Below, piece by piece: positions 62,567 to 64,000 of a stretch of 64,000 nt of DNA. Both the position numbers and the translations under genes were made by a program. How positions within the stretch are numbered: the first letter of the stretch is position 1; every line of letters begins with the position of its first letter. Location: contig NZ_JACBZR010000001.1 in the NCBI RefSeq assembly GCF_013408335.1, positions 4,875,501-4,939,500 on the forward strand. The letters are read 5' to 3'. The notes beneath the pieces were generated by a model. That model did not search any database, was not told the origin of the DNA, and was given only the letters and a program-made list of their open reading frames with translations. This DNA comes from Nocardioides panzhihuensis. GTDB lineage: Bacteria > Actinomycetota > Actinomycetes > Propionibacteriales > Nocardioidaceae.

Positions 62567-63340
62567 TCACCCGGGACTCAGGTCACGCTCCAGAGCCGCC
62601 GCGCCGGACATCAAGGTCGCGACGACACTCGGCAGCGTCTCCTTGTCGTAGCGGACGCTGGGCATCGAGATCGACATCCCGGCGACGACATCGCCCGCGG
62701 CGCCTCGGACAGGGACCCCGACGGCAACCACCCCACGCTCGGTGCGGCCGTCGTTGAAGGCGAATCCGTTGCGGCGTACCCGCTCGAGCTCGGTACGCAG
62801 CGCGTCGAGGTCCGGGCGGTCGGCCGGTTGAGCGGCGTACCTGTCCCGGGAGTAGATCGAGGCGAGCTCCTCGTCGGGGAGCTGAGCGAGGAGCAGGAGG
62901 CCGGCGGTGGTGCGGTGAGCGGGGAAGACCATGCCCTCGCGAGAGCCGACCTTGAGCGACTGCGGCGACTCGACCGAGGCGATGAACCGGCAGGTGTCAC
63001 CTGCACGTACGGCGACGTTGGCGGACTCGCCGAGCAGGTCGACCAGGCGCTGCAGATGCGGCAGCGCCACCTGGCGGAGCCGGGACGCGGTCGAGCGGGA
63101 GTGTGCGGCCAGCTCCAGCACAGGGCCTGCTCGGTAGACCTTGTCCTCGTCCTGGACCGCGAAGTCGCGGTAGACCAACATGGCGAGCAGCCGGTGAGCA
63201 GTGGAGCGGGCGACGTCGAGCCGAGCCGCTGCCTCGGAGACAGTCAGGCGACCTTCGACCTGAAGGATCGCCGCCAGCTTGAGCGCGTGGTCGACGCTGG
63301 TGATCGCGTACGGGGGCCGGGTCTTGATCGGCTTGTCCAT
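62567..63340 (-). CDS. IclR-family transcriptional regulator
   Basis: The protein has 257 residues. The winged HTH is SVDHALKLAAILQVEGRLTV, then SEAAARLDVARSTAHRLLAM. The C-terminal effector domain has LLGESANVAVRAGDTCRFIA and FPAHRTTAGLLLLAQLPDEE. It is divergent from an isomerase gene of the mycothiol-dependent family, as in gentisate or aromatic-acid clusters regulated by IclR proteins. A symmetric dyad in the shared promoter is its likely operator. The ligand is unknown. Confidence 0.87.
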   Translation of the reverse strand: MDKPIKTRPPYAITSVDHALKLAAILQVEGRLTVSEAAARLDVARSTAHRLLAMLVYRDFAVQDEDKVYRAGPVLELAAHSRSTASRLRQVALPHLQRLVDLLGESANVAVRAGDTCRFIASVESPQSLKVGSREGMVFPAHRTTAGLLLLAQLPDEELASIYSRDRYAAQPADRPDLDALRTELERVRRNGFAFNDGRTERGVVAVGVPVRGAAGDVVAGMSISMPSVRYDKETLPSVVATLMSGAAALERDLSPG

Positions 63341-63419
63341 CCCACCTCTTCCTGATCACACCAAACCAAGCATCTATCGCCTGGCTTCGCAGGAGATTCA
63401 CGGAGCCAGATGTTCTTGT

Positions 63420-63442
63420 CGACAGAATTATTTGTTCTGTCG
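63420..63442. promoter_or_regulatory. Candidate IclR operator
   Basis: CGACAGAA (63420-63427) and TTCTGTCG (63435-63442) form a perfect 8-bp dyad with a 7-nt AT-rich spacer. It lies 80 nt before the IclR start and 25 nt before the divergent ATG, so it can control both. Confidence 0.6.
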
Positions 63443-63466
63443 CGACTGAGGCAGCACTCTGTGACC

Positions 63467-64000
63467 ATGACCATCCTGATCGGCACCACCCCGAGGCGTA
63501 CGTTCGACGACTCCCGCCGCTGGATCGCCGAGGGCACCGCCCTGCTGACCGACGGCATCGACCGGCTCGGTCCAGCCGACCCTTCGACAGGCTCAGGACA
63601 TCGCTTCGACGGCGACTCGCAGCTGCCGGGCTGGACCCGCAAGCACCTGATCGGCCACGTCGCCGCCAACGCCGACGCCCTCGGCAACCTGGTCTCCTGG
63701 GCCGAGACGGGCGCGGAGAAGCGGATGTACGCCTCGCCGGAGCAGCGCAACGCCGACATCGAGGAGGCCGCGACGCGACCGGCCGACGAGCTCCGGGCGT
63801 GGTATCTCCGCGGCGCCGAGGAGCTCGACGAGGCCATGGACCGGCTGACCCCCGAGCAGTGGGAGCACGAGGTGATCACCGCGCAGCTCGTCACCAGGAA
63901 GGCCAGCGACGTCCCGTGGATGCGTGCTCGGGAGGTCTTCGTCCATGCCGTCGACCTCGGCGTCGGCATCACCTTCGCGGACATGCCTGAGGACTTCCTG
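63467..64000 (+). CDS. Maleylpyruvate isomerase family mycothiol-dependent protein (partial)
   Basis: The window shows 178 N-terminal residues from ATG 63467 (GTG 63461 in frame is an alternative). The MDMPI N-terminal DinB-type helical bundle is seen as WTRKHLIGHVAANADALGNL. Metal-binding His residues lie in this segment and in AREVFVHAVDLGVG. In the gentisate pathway the enzyme converts maleylpyruvate to fumarylpyruvate using mycothiol. The IclR neighbour fits that role, but paralogues with other functions are common. Residues PADPSTGSGHR near 40 are encoded by a REP-like 24-mer (63577-63600). Confidence 0.8.
   Translation, partial: MTILIGTTPRRTFDDSRRWIAEGTALLTDGIDRLGPADPSTGSGHRFDGDSQLPGWTRKHLIGHVAANADALGNLVSWAETGAEKRMYASPEQRNADIEEAATRPADELRAWYLRGAEELDEAMDRLTPEQWEHEVITAQLVTRKASDVPWMRAREVFVHAVDLGVGITFADMPEDFL
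63577..63600. repeat. REP-like 24-mer inside the isomerase gene
   Basis: CGACCCTTCGACAGGCTCAG plus GACA is the exact reverse complement of 48550-48573. It is in frame and encodes DPSTGSGH within a loop of the protein. Confidence 0.75.

Overview
The window is GC-rich (roughly 70% by eye) actinobacterial chromosome. GTG starts are common, genes overlap at ATGA or GTGA, and there is a mycothiol-type maleylpyruvate isomerase relative at the right edge. The gene order from about 30.8 to 55 kb follows the tmk-topA-bldG-helicase-tad block that I recall from Streptomyces coelicolor (SCO3540-SCO3559) and Mycobacterium tuberculosis (Rv3644c-Rv3662c). A Nocardioides-like organism (Nocardioidaceae) is the best guess; genus is an inference from general character, not from a marker gene. 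There is no rRNA, CRISPR array or intact mobile element. One tRNA-Thr(CGU) is present.

Left part (0-30 kb) is an accessory catabolic and regulatory region. It starts with a secreted HNH nuclease, a PIN toxin/HTH antitoxin pair, and a dead tyrosine recombinase with a frameshift and a catalytic-core deletion. A complete vanillate cassette follows: PadR regulator, VanA, VanB and an AAHS transporter, with a palindrome in the divergent promoter. Next come a lipoprotein, a PucR regulator, a Tat-exported subunit with a GMC oxidoreductase carrying an Fe-S-like cysteine motif, a SodC lipoprotein, a Schlafen/AlbA_2-type ATP-binding protein, a nucleoside deaminase, and a TetR plus 14-TM MFS efflux pair with a striking 37-bp palindrome. 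The most coherent catabolic unit is a four-gene overlapping operon (22342-27930): secreted neutral ceramidase, secreted sphingomyelinase, FAD sugar-lactone oxidase and a fold-III PLP enzyme, with a TetR gene convergent to it.

Middle part (30-55 kb) is the conserved backbone: S33 peptidase lipoprotein, holB, tmk, a six-gene membrane/polyamine/ion-channel module (DUF4178, DUF2617, DUF4247, DUF350, membrane aminopropyltransferase, K+ channel), HIT protein, topA, a methyltransferase, bldG, a MrfA-like helicase, and a Tad/Flp pilus locus in two transcription units. Each pilus unit has the same 37-bp element with DnaA-box-like repeats upstream. The gap between the HAD hydrolase and the following convergent gene holds a good sigma70-type promoter, hairpins and a terminator. 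This is the position of the abundant Ms1/MTS2823 and 6S-like (scr3559) RNAs in other actinobacteria. The convergent neighbour looks like a degenerate Fic protein that keeps the inhibitory motif.

Right part (55-64 kb): a SAM methyltransferase, a membrane protein, a GT4 glycosyltransferase, two tandem secreted S1 serine proteases, two membrane/Ser-Pro-rich proteins of unknown role, and an IclR regulator divergent from a mycothiol-dependent isomerase family gene that runs off the end. Short REP-like palindromes (core CTGAGCCTGTCGAAGGGT and relatives) are scattered through the window, and three lie inside reading frames.
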